A model generated the notes under the pieces. It did no database searches. It saw nothing but the letters and a program-made list of their open reading frames with translations, and had not been told where the DNA came from. A program made the translations under genes and the position numbers. A stretch of 62,928 nt of DNA from Xanthobacteraceae bacterium (lineage in GTDB: Bacteria; Pseudomonadota; Alphaproteobacteria; Rhizobiales; Xanthobacteraceae): the NCBI GenBank assembly GCA_019746355.1, contig JAIESC010000048.1, positions 1 to 62,928 on the forward strand, read 5' to 3'. Below, in pieces: positions 27,176 through 36,097 of the stretch. Positions within the stretch are counted from its first letter, which is position 1. Every line of letters begins with the position of its first letter.

Positions 27176-28975
27176 ATGCATCGTTACCGCACCCATACCT
27201 GTGGCGCGCTCCGCGAAAGCGACATCGGCAAGGAGGTCCGGCTGTCCGGCTGGTGCCATCGCATCCGCGACCACGGCGGCGTGCTGTTCATCGACCTGCG
27301 CGACCATTACGGGCTCACGCAGGTGGTGGCGGATCCCGACAGTCCGGCGTTCAGGACCGCCGAGACGCTGCGCGCCGAATGGGTGGTGAAGATCGACGGC
27401 AGGGTCAGGGCGCGCCCGGCCGGGACCGAGAACCCGGAGATGCCGACCGGCAAGGTCGAGGTCTATATCACCGCGATCGAGGTGCTGGGGCCGGCCGGTG
27501 AGCTGCCGATGCCCGTCTTTGGCGATCAGGAATATCCAGAGGAAACAAGGCTCAAGTACCGGTTCCTCGACCTGCGTCGCGACAAGCTCCACAACAACAT
27601 CATGACCCGCGGCAAGGTGATTGATTCCATTCGCCGCCGCATGAAGGAGCAGGGCTTCTTCGAGTTCCAGACGCCGATCCTCACCGCGTCGAGCCCTGAG
27701 GGCGCGCGCGACTATCTCGTGCCGTCGCGCATCCATCCCGGAAAGTTCTACGCGCTGCCGCAGGCGCCGCAGCAGTTCAAGCAGCTCATCATGGTGTCGG
27801 GCTTCGACCGCTACTTCCAGATCGCGCCCTGCTTCCGTGACGAGGACGCCCGCGCCGACCGCTCGCCCGGAGAGTTTTACCAGCTCGATCTCGAGATGAG
27901 CTTCGTCACCCAGCAGGACGTGTTCGACGCGGTCGAGCCGGTGATGCGCGGGGTGTTCGAGGAGTTTTCCGGCGGCAAGCCGGTGACGCCGAAGTTTCCG
28001 ATGATCCCCTACGCCGAGGCGATGCGGAAATACGGCTCCGACAAGCCGGACCTGCGCAACCCGATCGAGATGCAGAACGTCAGCGAAGCCTTCCGCGGTT
28101 CGGGCTTCAAGATCTTCGCCAACATGCTCGCCTCCGACCCAAAGGTGGAGGTCTGGGCGATCCCGGCCAAGGGCGGCGGCAACCGTGCCTTCTGCGACCG
28201 CATGAACGCCTGGGCACAGCACGAGGGCCAGCCGGGGCTCGGCTACATCTTCTGGCGCGAGGGCGAGGAGGGCGGCGCGGGGCCGCTTGCGAAAAATATC
28301 GGACCGGAGCGGACCAGGCAGATCGCCGATCAGCTCGGCCTCGGTGTCGGCGACGCGGTGTTCTTCATCGCCGGAAGACCTGCGCAGTTCGTCAAGTTCG
28401 CGGGACCTGCGCGCACGAAAGTGGGCGAGGAGTTGAACCTCATCAAGAAGGATCGGTTCGACTTCTGCTGGATCGTCGACTTCCCGATGTTCGAATGGAA
28501 CGAGGAGGAGAAGAAGATCGACTTCTCGCACAACCCGTTCTCCATGCCGAACATGGACGTGGACGAGTTCTTGAAGCTCGACCCGAACGACCACGAGAAG
28601 ATCCTCGGCATGAAGGCCATCCAATACGACATCGTCTGCAACGGCGTGGAGCTGTCGTCGGGCGCGATCCGCAATCACCGCCCGGACGTGATGAAGAAGG
28701 CGTTTGCGATCGCCGGCTACGGCGAGGACGTGCTGGAGGCGAAGTTCGGCGGCATGCTGCGCGCGCTGTCGCTCGGCGCGCCGCCGCACGGCGGCATTGC
28801 GCCGGGCATCGACCGCATCGTCATGCTGCTGTGCGGCGAGGAGAACTTGCGCGAGGTGGTGCTGTTCCCGATGAACCAGCGCGCCGAGGACCTGCTGATG
28901 GGAGCGCCATCGGAGGTCACGCCCAAGCAGTTGCGCGAGCTGCATATCCGGCTCAATCTGCCCGATAAGAAGTAG
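27176..28975 (+). CDS. aspS: Aspartyl-tRNA synthetase, probably non-discriminating (Asp/Asn)
   Basis: A 599-residue bacterial-type class II synthetase. The OB-fold anticodon domain is at about 1-105; motif 2 reads [20 protein letters not shown]; the GAD insertion domain is at about 290-415; HNPFSMP and motif 3 [14 protein letters not shown] follow. RDHGG at about 31-35 carries the His that, in Pseudomonas and other species, goes with charging of both tRNA-Asp and tRNA-Asn, with GatCAB then making Asn-tRNA. The start at 27176 matches the family N-terminus. The last ten codons and stop are duplicated downstream at 29107-29139. Confidence 0.96.
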   Translation: MHRYRTHTCGALRESDIGKEVRLSGWCHRIRDHGGVLFIDLRDHYGLTQVVADPDSPAFRTAETLRAEWVVKIDGRVRARPAGTENPEMPTGKVEVYITAIEVLGPAGELPMPVFGDQEYPEETRLKYRFLDLRRDKLHNNIMTRGKVIDSIRRRMKEQGFFEFQTPILTASSPEGARDYLVPSRIHPGKFYALPQAPQQFKQLIMVSGFDRYFQIAPCFRDEDARADRSPGEFYQLDLEMSFVTQQDVFDAVEPVMRGVFEEFSGGKPVTPKFPMIPYAEAMRKYGSDKPDLRNPIEMQNVSEAFRGSGFKIFANMLASDPKVEVWAIPAKGGGNRAFCDRMNAWAQHEGQPGLGYIFWREGEEGGAGPLAKNIGPERTRQIADQLGLGVGDAVFFIAGRPAQFVKFAGPARTKVGEELNLIKKDRFDFCWIVDFPMFEWNEEEKKIDFSHNPFSMPNMDVDEFLKLDPNDHEKILGMKAIQYDIVCNGVELSSGAIRNHRPDVMKKAFAIAGYGEDVLEAKFGGMLRALSLGAPPHGGIAPGIDRIVMLLCGEENLREVVLFPMNQRAEDLLMGAPSEVTPKQLRELHIRLNLPDKK

Positions 28976-28990
28976 GCGCCAGGTTGGCTT

Positions 28991-29100
28991 CGTAGCCCGC
29001 ATGGCGCGCAGCGGAATGCGGGGTTCGCGCGTCGTCCCGGATTTCGCCATAGCGCGCCGAAGACGCGCGTGAACGCGCTCATGGCTTCATCCGGGCTACG
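28991..29100 (+). repeat. 110-bp inverted-repeat element between aspS and its duplicated 3' end
   Basis: The ends CGTAGCCCGC and CCGGGCTACG are inverted copies of each other (nine of ten). A dispersed palindromic core copy occupies 29051-29079, flanked on each side by CAT (29048-29050, 29080-29082). Removing the core would restore a simple hairpin in which CCCGGAT faces ATCCGGG. This suggests the core entered an older palindromic element. No coding content is seen. Confidence 0.8.
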
Positions 29101-29106
29101 CCGCTT

Positions 29107-29139
29107 CATATCAGGCTGAACCTGCCGGAGAAGAAATAG
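29107..29139 (+). pseudogene. Duplicated 3' end of aspS
   Basis: Reads HIRLNLPEKK followed by TAG, against [10 protein letters not shown] and TAG at the real aspS end (28943-28975). Of 33 bases six differ; five differences are synonymous and one changes Asp to Glu. The shared bases extend slightly past the stop (TAGGCG). No start or upstream reading frame exists, so it is a remnant. Confidence 0.8.
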
Positions 29140-29185
29140 GCGAGTTCTGCTGCTATTCTCCCCTGCGGAATGCGGGGAGGCTTGC

Positions 29186-29707
29186 ATGGCAACATCAGCG
29201 ATGATCGATCCCGGCTACGTCCGGACCATGGCCGCCTACAACGCCGAGATGAATCGCCGCCTCTACGAGGCCGCCGAACGCATTCCCGATGCGGACCGGC
29301 GGCAGGATCGCGGCGCGTTCTGGGGCTCGCTGCACGGCACGCTGTGCCACATCCTGTGGGGCGACCGGATGTGGATGGCGCGCTTCGACGGCTGGGAAAA
29401 GCCCGCGGTGATCCAGAAGGACAGCGCCGGGCTGATCGAGGACTTCGACGAGCTGCGGCACCAGCGCGGCCTCGACGATGCGCGGATTTCCGACTGGGCT
29501 GCCCGGGTGACGCCGGACTGGCTCGCCGCGGACCAGGTCTGGTTCAGCGCCTCGGTGCAGCGCGAGATGCGGCAGCCGCGCAGCTTCCTGGTGACGCATT
29601 TCTTCAACCACCAGACCCACCACCGCGGCCAGGCGCACGCGCTGATCACCGCGTTCGGCGAGAAGACCGGCGACACCGATCTGTTCCTTGTGGTGCCGCC
29701 GGCCTGA
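29186..29707 (+). CDS. DinB family protein
   Basis: A 173-residue predicted four-helix-bundle protein of the DinB/YfiT superfamily. Three widely spaced His that usually bind a metal can be assigned: the His in GSLHGTLCHILWGDRMW (about 48-64) and those in THFFNHQTHHRGQAH (about 136-150), the latter block being the family hallmark. Members include bacillithiol- or mycothiol-dependent transferases and uncharacterised metal hydrolases; the activity here is unknown. GGGGAGG lies five bases before the ATG. It converges on the next gene with 5 bases between stops. Confidence 0.87.
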   Translation: MATSAMIDPGYVRTMAAYNAEMNRRLYEAAERIPDADRRQDRGAFWGSLHGTLCHILWGDRMWMARFDGWEKPAVIQKDSAGLIEDFDELRHQRGLDDARISDWAARVTPDWLAADQVWFSASVQREMRQPRSFLVTHFFNHQTHHRGQAHALITAFGEKTGDTDLFLVVPPA

Positions 29708-29712
29708 AGCGT

Positions 29713-30291
29713 TCAGGCGGCAATGCTGTCGGCGGTCAGGAACGCCGAGATCGGCCGGTAAAACGTCCATTGCGCGCCGGCGACGGGCTCGGCCGATCGT
29801 TCCGGCGTCTCCGGATCGGCCTGGCAAGAAAGTCCGATCAGCGGCGTGTGGCGGTCGAGGCCGATGACCGGCAGCCACAGGATGTCGTGCTCCGAACGGG
29901 CGAGCTGCGTGCGGGCGGCTTCGGCGTCGCCCGCGCTCACGCCGTCGAACGCGACCACCTCGAGCGCGCCGCCGGGGGCAACAGCGAAGTCGTGCTCGCG
30001 CGCCGCGCCGCCGTCGAACAGGTCGCGGCTCCAGTTCGTCACGTATGGGGACCAGTCGAAGAAGCCCCAGTCGGAGGTGTATTCCTGCGTCTCGAAGGCG
30101 TCAGGGGAGGAGAGCGTCCACAGCGCCAGATAGTTTCGTTCGCTGCCGCCGGTCCGCCGAAAGCGCTGGCAGGAGCGGAAGTGCGGCTTCTTCAGCATCT
30201 GCGCGATCTTCGGTCCGCTGTACCACTCGTTCCAGGCCTGCTCCTTGCCGGGATCGGCGAAGTCGCAGCGGACGATGTAGACGGAGCTCAC
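29713..30291 (-). CDS. Hypothetical protein, probable dimeric alpha/beta-barrel fold
   Basis: A 192-residue protein I do not recognise by name. The first half opens with a strand and an amphipathic helix (SSVYIVRCDFADPGKEQAWN, then WYSGPKIAQMLKKPHF), the pattern of EthD/ABM-type ferredoxin-like domains, and contains aromatic-rich segments (YTSDWGFFDWSPYVTNWSRD). It has no signal peptide or membrane helix. Function unknown. It follows the pirin-like gene in the same direction after a repeat-bearing 117-base gap. Confidence 0.6.
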   Translation of the reverse strand: MSSVYIVRCDFADPGKEQAWNEWYSGPKIAQMLKKPHFRSCQRFRRTGGSERNYLALWTLSSPDAFETQEYTSDWGFFDWSPYVTNWSRDLFDGGAAREHDFAVAPGGALEVVAFDGVSAGDAEAARTQLARSEHDILWLPVIGLDRHTPLIGLSCQADPETPERSAEPVAGAQWTFYRPISAFLTADSIAA

Positions 30292-30320
30292 CGGACCGTT
30301 CCTGTCGCAACTCGGGCCAT

Positions 30321-30380
30321 AGCGCGTCGAAGACGCGCGTTACCGCGCTGTTGGCGCTCCCTCCCCCTGAAAGGGGGAGG
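30321..30380 (+). repeat. Palindromic core copy next to a C/G-rich hairpin
   Basis: A core copy at 30321-30349 begins AGCGCGTCGAAGACGCGCGT and has TACC where other copies have GAAC. It is followed at about 30359-30380 by CCTCCCCCT facing AGGGGGAGG, a separate hairpin common between genes in this group. Confidence 0.8.
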
Positions 30381-30408
30381 ATTGGGGTGGGGGTCCATTT
30401 TGGCCCAA

Positions 30409-31332
30409 TTATCTCTGCGGCAGCGGGATGAACTCGATCTCGTCGCCCGGCACCTTCTGGAAATGCCCCGCGGTCCACTCCGCCTTGGCCTGCTCGATGC
30501 GGTCCTTGCGTGACGACACGAAATTCCACCAGATGTGGCGCGGGCCGTCCAGCGGCTCGCCGCCGAACAGCGCGATATGCGCGTCGCTGACAGCCTTGAT
30601 GGTGATGCGGTCGCCGGGCTTGAACACCAGCAGCCGGCCGCCGCCGAAGCGGTCGCCGGCAATTTCGATCTCGCCGTCGATCAGATAGGCCGCGCGCTCG
30701 ACGTGGTCGGCGTCGAACGGCAGCTGGCTTCCGGCTTTCAGCTTGGCGTCGGCGAACAGCGTTTCGGAGGCGGCGACGACCGGTGAGCGCTTGCCGTAGG
30801 CGCCGCCGACCACCACGCGCACCGAGCTGCCGTTGTCCGCAACCATCGGGAATTCGCCGACCGCGTGATGCGCGAAGGCCGGGTCGGTTTCCTCCTTCGC
30901 CGCAGGCAGCGCGACCCACATCTGCAGGCCGTGCAGGCTGTCGCCCCTGGCGCGCCGCTCGGTGCCGGTGCGCTCGGAATGCACGATGCCCTTGCCCGCG
31001 GTCATCCAGTTCACCTCGCCCGGGCGGATCGGCACGGCGGTGCCGAGACTGTCGCGGTGCATGATCTCGCCGTCGAACAGGTAGGTGACGGTGGCAAGCC
31101 CGATGTGCGGATGCGGCCGCACGTCGAGGCCGGTGCCTGTCTTGAACACGGTGGGCCCGAAGTGATCGAAGAAGACGAACGGCCCGACCATGCGCGACTG
31201 GATCGAGGGCAGCGCGCGCCGCACCGTAAATCCATCGCCGAGGTCGGCGGTGCGCGGCACGATCACGGTCTTGAGCGCATCGCACTGGTATCTGTCGCCG
31301 GGAGCGGGGTCTTTGCCGGGGAAGAAACTCAT
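30409..31332 (-). CDS. Pirin family protein
   Basis: A 307-residue bicupin. The N-terminal cupin carries the metal-binding histidines of the family in RPHPHIGLATVTYLFDGEI, MHRDSLGT and GKGIVHSER. The opening MSFFPGKDPAPGD, VRRALPSIQSRMVGPFVFFD and HFGP are typical of pirins. Bacterial pirins include quercetin 2,3-dioxygenase-active enzymes and redox regulators; the role here is not determined. The ATG at 31332 was chosen over a longer in-frame start because GGAGA precedes it and homology begins there. Confidence 0.9.
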   Translation of the reverse strand: MSFFPGKDPAPGDRYQCDALKTVIVPRTADLGDGFTVRRALPSIQSRMVGPFVFFDHFGPTVFKTGTGLDVRPHPHIGLATVTYLFDGEIMHRDSLGTAVPIRPGEVNWMTAGKGIVHSERTGTERRARGDSLHGLQMWVALPAAKEETDPAFAHHAVGEFPMVADNGSSVRVVVGGAYGKRSPVVAASETLFADAKLKAGSQLPFDADHVERAAYLIDGEIEIAGDRFGGGRLLVFKPGDRITIKAVSDAHIALFGGEPLDGPRHIWWNFVSSRKDRIEQAKAEWTAGHFQKVPGDEIEFIPLPQR

Positions 31333-31445
31333 GGAGGTCTCCTTGCCGCCGATATATAGGACGGCGGCGGCGTGGCTGCCATCGGGCAGACCCGAAGTTC
31401 GCAAAAGCGCCCGCTGCGCGATCGTGCGAACTTCGGAGGCCGGCG

Positions 31446-32564
31446 CTATGCCGTCTTGAGCTTCGGCAGCAGCTTCTTTGCCGTCTCGTTCTCGATCGCG
31501 CGCAGGTCGGCAGCGGAGAACGTCCACGCCGCGATCCCGTCATTGACCTCGGCGCCGTCGCGATACGGATAGTCGGTGCCGTACAGCACCTGCGACACGC
31601 CGACCATCTCGAACAGGGCCGCAAGCTGGGCCTTGGTGTTGCCCTGCGCCAGCTCGTAATAGAACTTCTGGAATTCCGGGATCGGGCCGTTCGGCAAATG
31701 CGCGTGCTTCTGCACCTGCTGCTGCCGGACGAAGCGGGCGGTCAGGAACGGCAGCGTGCCGCCCGAATGCGAGAAGATCCAGCGGATGTCCGGATACTTC
31801 TGCGACGCGCCGCTGAACACCAGGTGTGCGACAGTGCGCGTGGTGTCGGTCGCATATTCGATCGATCCCGGCGGAATGCCCGGCACCACGTTGTTGCAGC
31901 AGTTCGGCGTGAGCGGATGCACGTAGACCACCGCCTTGCGGCGGTTGAGCTCCTCGTACACCGGCGCGAACGACGGGTCGCCGTGATACTTGCCGTCGTA
32001 GCTGGTCAGCAGCCCGAAGCCGTCGGCCTTGAGCGTGTCGAGCGCGTATTCGATCTCCTTGAGGCTGCCTTCGACATCGAGCGGCGAGATCGTCGCGAAC
32101 AGGCCGAACCGGCCGGGGTGCTCCTGCACGAGCTTGGCGCCGTACTCGTTGATGGCGCGGCCGAGCGAGCGCGACTCCTGCACGTCGCCGTACCACGTGC
32201 CCGGCTGCACCTGCGACAGCACGGAGGTGGCAATCCCGCTCTTGTCCATGACCTCGAGCGACATCTGCGGCGACCATTTCGGCGCGCCCATCTTGTGCCT
32301 GGTCAGCGCCTCGCGGTGCACCTGCGGCAGGAAATGGTGATGCACGTCGATCCTTGTTTTGGCAGGCTGCGCCAGGACAGGCGTCGTGACGGCGGGCGCG
32401 CCCACCGTCCCGGCCGCGGCGCCAAGCCCGAACGCGGCCAGGCCGCCGGCGAGGAAATTGCGCCGGTCGAGCGGCACGCTGCTGCGCACGGGCGGGACGT
32501 CGCAGCAGGCGCAATTGGTGAAGAGCTTGCGCGTCTTCGACACGCCCGATCCAAATCCGGTCAT
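31446..32564 (-). CDS. Tat-exported amidohydrolase (ACMSD-like), copy 1
   Basis: A 372-residue metal-dependent hydrolase or decarboxylase of the amidohydrolase_2 family. The HxH metal motif lies in RIDVHHHFLPQ just after the signal region; IRWIFSHSGGTLPFL and LYGTDYPYRDGA carry the later His and the catalytic Asp. A Tat motif (DRRNFLAGGLAAFGLG) indicates folded export. Before it stands a CACC cluster. I take the ATG at 32564, six bases from GGAGG; the ATG at 32570 is too close to it. A paralogue follows upstream at 32835-33941. Substrate unknown, probably a carboxylated aromatic or related acid. Confidence 0.88.
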   Translation of the reverse strand: MTGFGSGVSKTRKLFTNCACCDVPPVRSSVPLDRRNFLAGGLAAFGLGAAAGTVGAPAVTTPVLAQPAKTRIDVHHHFLPQVHREALTRHKMGAPKWSPQMSLEVMDKSGIATSVLSQVQPGTWYGDVQESRSLGRAINEYGAKLVQEHPGRFGLFATISPLDVEGSLKEIEYALDTLKADGFGLLTSYDGKYHGDPSFAPVYEELNRRKAVVYVHPLTPNCCNNVVPGIPPGSIEYATDTTRTVAHLVFSGASQKYPDIRWIFSHSGGTLPFLTARFVRQQQVQKHAHLPNGPIPEFQKFYYELAQGNTKAQLAALFEMVGVSQVLYGTDYPYRDGAEVNDGIAAWTFSAADLRAIENETAKKLLPKLKTA

Positions 32565-32673
32565 GGCCATCCTCCCCATAGGGCACCTCTTCGAGCGGGC
32601 GCATTCGTTGATGCGCCTAGCTTGGCGCATCGGCATTTCGGGTCAAGGCGGCTCGCGCCGAAACTTCCGCGGT

Positions 32674-32810
32674 CATTCCGGGGCGCTCGCGTCAGCGAGC
32701 GAGCCCGGAATCCAGATGCAAGCACCGTCGCCTCAACTGGATTCCGGGTTCACGCGCACAGCGCGTCGAAGACGCGCGTGAACGCGCTGGTGCGCGCGTG
32801 CCCCGGAATG
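32674..32810. repeat. Nested palindromic element, copy 1
   Basis: The outer 11-base inverted repeat is CATTCCGGGGC (32674-32684) with GCCCCGGAATG (32800-32810). The inner one is CCCGGAATCCAG (32704-32715) with CTGGATTCCGGG (32737-32748). A dispersed core copy sits between the right arms at 32760-32788. The same layout without the core is at 60095-60234. Confidence 0.88.
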
Positions 32811-32834
32811 GCGGCGGTGGGTGACGGCTGGCAG

Positions 32835-33941
32835 CTAGCCCTGCTTCAGCCGCGGGATCAGCTTCAGCGCCACCTCGCGCTCGATCGAGCGGATTTCGTC
32901 GTGCTTGAAGCCATAGTCGGCGATGCCGCCGTTCACCTCGGCGCCGTCGCGGAACGGGAAGTCGGTGCCGTAGAGCACCTGCGACACCGGCACCATCCTG
33001 AGCAGCGCCGCGATCTGGCCGCCCGTGTTGCCCTGCGCCAGCTCGTAATAGAACCTCCTGAACTCCGGCAGCGGTCCGTTCGGCAGATGCGCCGGCTTGC
33101 GCTCTTCGGCGAGACGCACAAAACGCCCGCTGAGGAACGGCAGCGTGCCGCCGGAATGCGAGAAGATCCAGCGGATGTCGGGATACTTTACCGACAGGCC
33201 GCTCATCACCAGCTGGCCGATGGTGCGCGTACTGTCGGTCGCATATTCGATGGTGGAGGGCGGCAGGCCCTCGGCCACGCGGCCGCAGCAGTTTGGCGTG
33301 GTCGGGTGCACATAGACCAGCGCCTTCCTGCGGTTAAGCTCCTGATAGACCGGCTCGAACGTGCGGTCGCCGAGATACTTGTCGCCATAGCTCGTCATCA
33401 GGCCGATCCCGTCGGCCTTCAGCGTGTCGAGCGCGTATTCGATCTCCCTGAGGCTGCCTTCGGTGTCCGGCGGCGAGATCGTCGCGAACTGCCCGAACCG
33501 GCCCGGATGATCCTGGATCATCTTCGCCGCGTATTCGTTGCACTCGCGGCCGAGCTTGCGCGACAGCGCCACGTCGTCGGCGAACCAGGTCGCGGGCTGC
33601 ACCAGCGAGACGATCGAGGTGGCGATGCCGCTCTTGTCCATATCCTCGACCGACATCTGTGCCGTCCATTTCGGCGGCCGTCCGCCGCTCCGCCGTGTCG
33701 CCATCACGTCGGCGTGGAACGGCGGAACGAAATGATGATGCACGTCGATGCGGGTCTTGGCGGGCTGCGCTTGCGCCTTCGGCACGGCGGAGATCGCGGC
33801 GGCACCGAGCCCAAGGCCGAGCTCAAGGCTCGCGATGCCGCCGGCGAGAAAGTTGCGCCGCGTCGGTGCGCGTGGTGAGGCGGCGAACCCCGGCGGGCAG
33901 CAACCGCAATGTGACAGCAACGATCCGAACTTCGCCCGCAT
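32835..33941 (-). CDS. Tat-exported amidohydrolase (ACMSD-like), copy 2
   Basis: A 368-residue paralogue of the gene at 31446-32564, sharing RIDVHHHFVPP, DIRWIFSHSGGTLPFL and LYGTDFPFRDGAEVN, so both keep the metal site. The Tat motif is TRRNFLAGG and it is again preceded by a Cys cluster, here CGCC, in an otherwise different n-region. The ATG at 33941 has GGGGAG upstream. The two genes point the same way but are separated by a palindromic element, so they may be transcribed apart. They look like an old duplication with distinct substrates. Confidence 0.88.
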   Translation of the reverse strand: MRAKFGSLLSHCGCCPPGFAASPRAPTRRNFLAGGIASLELGLGLGAAAISAVPKAQAQPAKTRIDVHHHFVPPFHADVMATRRSGGRPPKWTAQMSVEDMDKSGIATSIVSLVQPATWFADDVALSRKLGRECNEYAAKMIQDHPGRFGQFATISPPDTEGSLREIEYALDTLKADGIGLMTSYGDKYLGDRTFEPVYQELNRRKALVYVHPTTPNCCGRVAEGLPPSTIEYATDSTRTIGQLVMSGLSVKYPDIRWIFSHSGGTLPFLSGRFVRLAEERKPAHLPNGPLPEFRRFYYELAQGNTGGQIAALLRMVPVSQVLYGTDFPFRDGAEVNGGIADYGFKHDEIRSIEREVALKLIPRLKQG

Positions 33942-34254
33942 CGCAAATCTCCCCGGAGTTGCGTCTCTGCGGACGCATCGAAGCGGAGTGTTGGTGCTTT
34001 CGGAATGCCGGTCAAGACGGCGACGCCGTCGCGCGCCGTTCGTCAACCGGGACGTGCGATATGGGTCAGCTTCTCTGTCTTGAACCGCGCGATGCAATTG
34101 AGAAAATCATCGTGGACGCGAGATGTGTCCAAAGCAGCTCATTCGCCTCTCCAATGTTCGTCCTGTCCTCGCTTCGCGAGGACGCTCAACGCAGTGCGCG
34201 CACGACTGCGGCGCGTGCGATGATCAAAAAAACCTGATCGCAAAGGAGTAGGTC

Positions 34255-34944
34255 ATGTCTGAATTCAACAAGTGGATGATCGATCCCGACGATGCCGTGA
34301 TGCTCCTGGTTGACCATCAGAGCGGGTTGTTCCAGCTGGTCAGAGACATCGATCAGCCGGTGCTTCGCGCGCATGTCTGCGCGCTCGCCAAGGTGGCCCG
34401 TCTCGCCAAGATCCCGACGTTCACGACCGCCTCGGTGCCTGACGGCCCGAACGGTCCGCTGATCCCGGAGATCCATCAGTACAATCCCGATGCGGTCTAC
34501 ATTCCGCGCACCGGCCAGATCAACGCCTGGGACAACCCGAAGTGGGTCGAGGCCATCGAGAAGACAGGACGGAAAACGCTCCTTATCGCCGGCACGCTGA
34601 CGAGCGTTTGCATGGCGTTTCCGACGCTCAAAGCGGTCGTCGCCGGATACAAGGTGTTCTGCATCGTTGATGCCTCCGGCAACTGGTCGCAGATGGCGAC
34701 CGACGTGACGACCGCCCGGATCGTGCAGGCGGGCGCGATGCCGGTCGATACCTATGCCGTGCTCGCCGAGCTCATGAGCACCTGGAACCGTCCGGACGCG
34801 ATGGAGTTCGCCGGGATCATGGTGGATCACATCGTGCCGCCGTATCGGGCACTGATGGAAAGCTACGACAAGGCTCAGGCGGTGCAGAAGAGCGGGCACG
34901 AGACCAAGTTGGAGCGGTTGGAGCCCACATTGGCCCCGCGCTGA
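34255..34944 (+). CDS. Isochorismatase-family cysteine hydrolase
   Basis: A 229-residue alpha/beta hydrolase of the isochorismatase/nicotinamidase fold. The catalytic Asp20 is in [12 protein letters not shown] and the nucleophile Cys119 in [13 protein letters not shown]; the preceding cis-peptide region fits. It has no signal peptide and is cytosolic. The C-terminal extension (about 185-229) is longer than in minimal members and helical. GGAG lies upstream of the ATG. The substrate cannot be named; YcaC-like hydrolases are the closest match by eye. Confidence 0.87.
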   Translation: MSEFNKWMIDPDDAVMLLVDHQSGLFQLVRDIDQPVLRAHVCALAKVARLAKIPTFTTASVPDGPNGPLIPEIHQYNPDAVYIPRTGQINAWDNPKWVEAIEKTGRKTLLIAGTLTSVCMAFPTLKAVVAGYKVFCIVDASGNWSQMATDVTTARIVQAGAMPVDTYAVLAELMSTWNRPDAMEFAGIMVDHIVPPYRALMESYDKAQAVQKSGHETKLERLEPTLAPR

Positions 34945-35032
34945 GGGCTGGGTATCGTCCCACTCGTATGCCGGGTCCTTCATGGACCCCGGTCCATTCA
35001 AAACGGAATACGTCAACGGGAACGGGCCCGCT

Positions 35033-35908
35033 CTAGGAACGCGGCCCGAACAGCTTCGCCGCATTGCCGCTGGCGATGCGGCGCGCCTGCTCCTCGGGCA
35101 GTTGCCCGAGCCACGCGCGATAGGTCTTGAAGATCGTGTCGTAGCCGAACCAGCGCTCGTTGATCCAGGTGTCGGAGCCGATCAGGAAGCGGTCGGAGTG
35201 GCTTGCAAACAGCGCGCGCCATTCGTCCGAGAGCTTGCCTTGGCCGTCGGCGATGCCGGAGCGGTACGACAGCTCGCCCCACAGTGCCGGATACTTGTCG
35301 AGCAGTTCGCGCACCCGCGCCGGCGGCGTGCTGAAGCCGGTGTGCGCCCAGACGACCTTGGCCTTCGGGTTGTGGGCGAACAGGTGCAGCAGCGCCGGCT
35401 CGTCGCAATGGGCGTGCAGATAGAGATCGCGCTCGACCGCGAAATCGACGATCGATTTCACCAGCGGTCCCGCGGCGTCGTTGCCGTGGATATGGAATTC
35501 GCCGACGCCCCGATAGTAGCCGCGTTTGTATTCGTCCTTGATCAGCTCGAAGATCGCCGGGTCCTTGAACCAGGTCTGGATATCGGCGCGCACGCGATAG
35601 GGCCGGATGAACGGCACGATCCAGAGGCCCTGCGGCTTGGCTTCGATGAGCTGATGCGTGCCCTTGTTCGGACGGCTGGTGGCGAGGATGCCGGTGACGC
35701 CGTTATTGCGGAAGATCTCCAGCACCTTGTCGAGCGGATAGAACGGGTTCGGCTCCTGGTTCCAGTGCATGTGGGCGTCGAACACGTCGTGCCGGTAGGG
35801 CGCGGGCTGCGCGATAGCGCCGGCGCAGGGCGCAAGCAACGCCGCGACCACCAGCAGCCGACGCGCCAGGCGCAGATCGAGCCGCGTCCCCTGCGTGCTT
35901 GTCCGCAT
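35033..35908 (-). CDS. Secreted amidohydrolase-family protein
   Basis: A 291-residue TIM-barrel protein with a signal sequence (LARRLLVVAALLAPCAGAIA). The HxH motif appears as FDAHMHWNQEP; later His lie in LYLHAHCDEPALLHLF and VVWAHTGFSTP, and the acid in FLIGSDTWINERW. It belongs to the amidohydrolase_2 group like the two Tat-exported genes nearby but is more distant and uses a Sec-like signal. I start at the ATG at 35908, five bases after GGGGG; an ATG four codons upstream is less well placed. Function unknown. Confidence 0.82.
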   Translation of the reverse strand: MRTSTQGTRLDLRLARRLLVVAALLAPCAGAIAQPAPYRHDVFDAHMHWNQEPNPFYPLDKVLEIFRNNGVTGILATSRPNKGTHQLIEAKPQGLWIVPFIRPYRVRADIQTWFKDPAIFELIKDEYKRGYYRGVGEFHIHGNDAAGPLVKSIVDFAVERDLYLHAHCDEPALLHLFAHNPKAKVVWAHTGFSTPPARVRELLDKYPALWGELSYRSGIADGQGKLSDEWRALFASHSDRFLIGSDTWINERWFGYDTIFKTYRAWLGQLPEEQARRIASGNAAKLFGPRS

Positions 35909-36097
35909 CGATGCCCCCATTCCCCGATTGCAGCCGCGGCCAGTCTAAAGCATCGCGGGCGCGCGACGGTGCAAATTTACCGTTTGTTGACCATGCGGAG
36001 TCGGGTTCCGAGCCGGTGGTTTCCGGGACCGACAGGGTTAATCCGGCCTTTACGCGGCTTGCGCAAATGTCACGGTTGGACTGGCGGGGCTCTCGTT

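Noticed and set aside
27044..29050. 668-codon open frame antisense to aspS
   Set aside because: Shadow of the aspS coding frame; composition is Arg/His/Leu-rich without any domain.
34982..36097. N-terminal extension of 372 codons to the first EAL gene
   Set aside because: It reads antisense through the amidohydrolase at 35033-35908 and has no family similarity; the paralogue starts at the equivalent of 36098.
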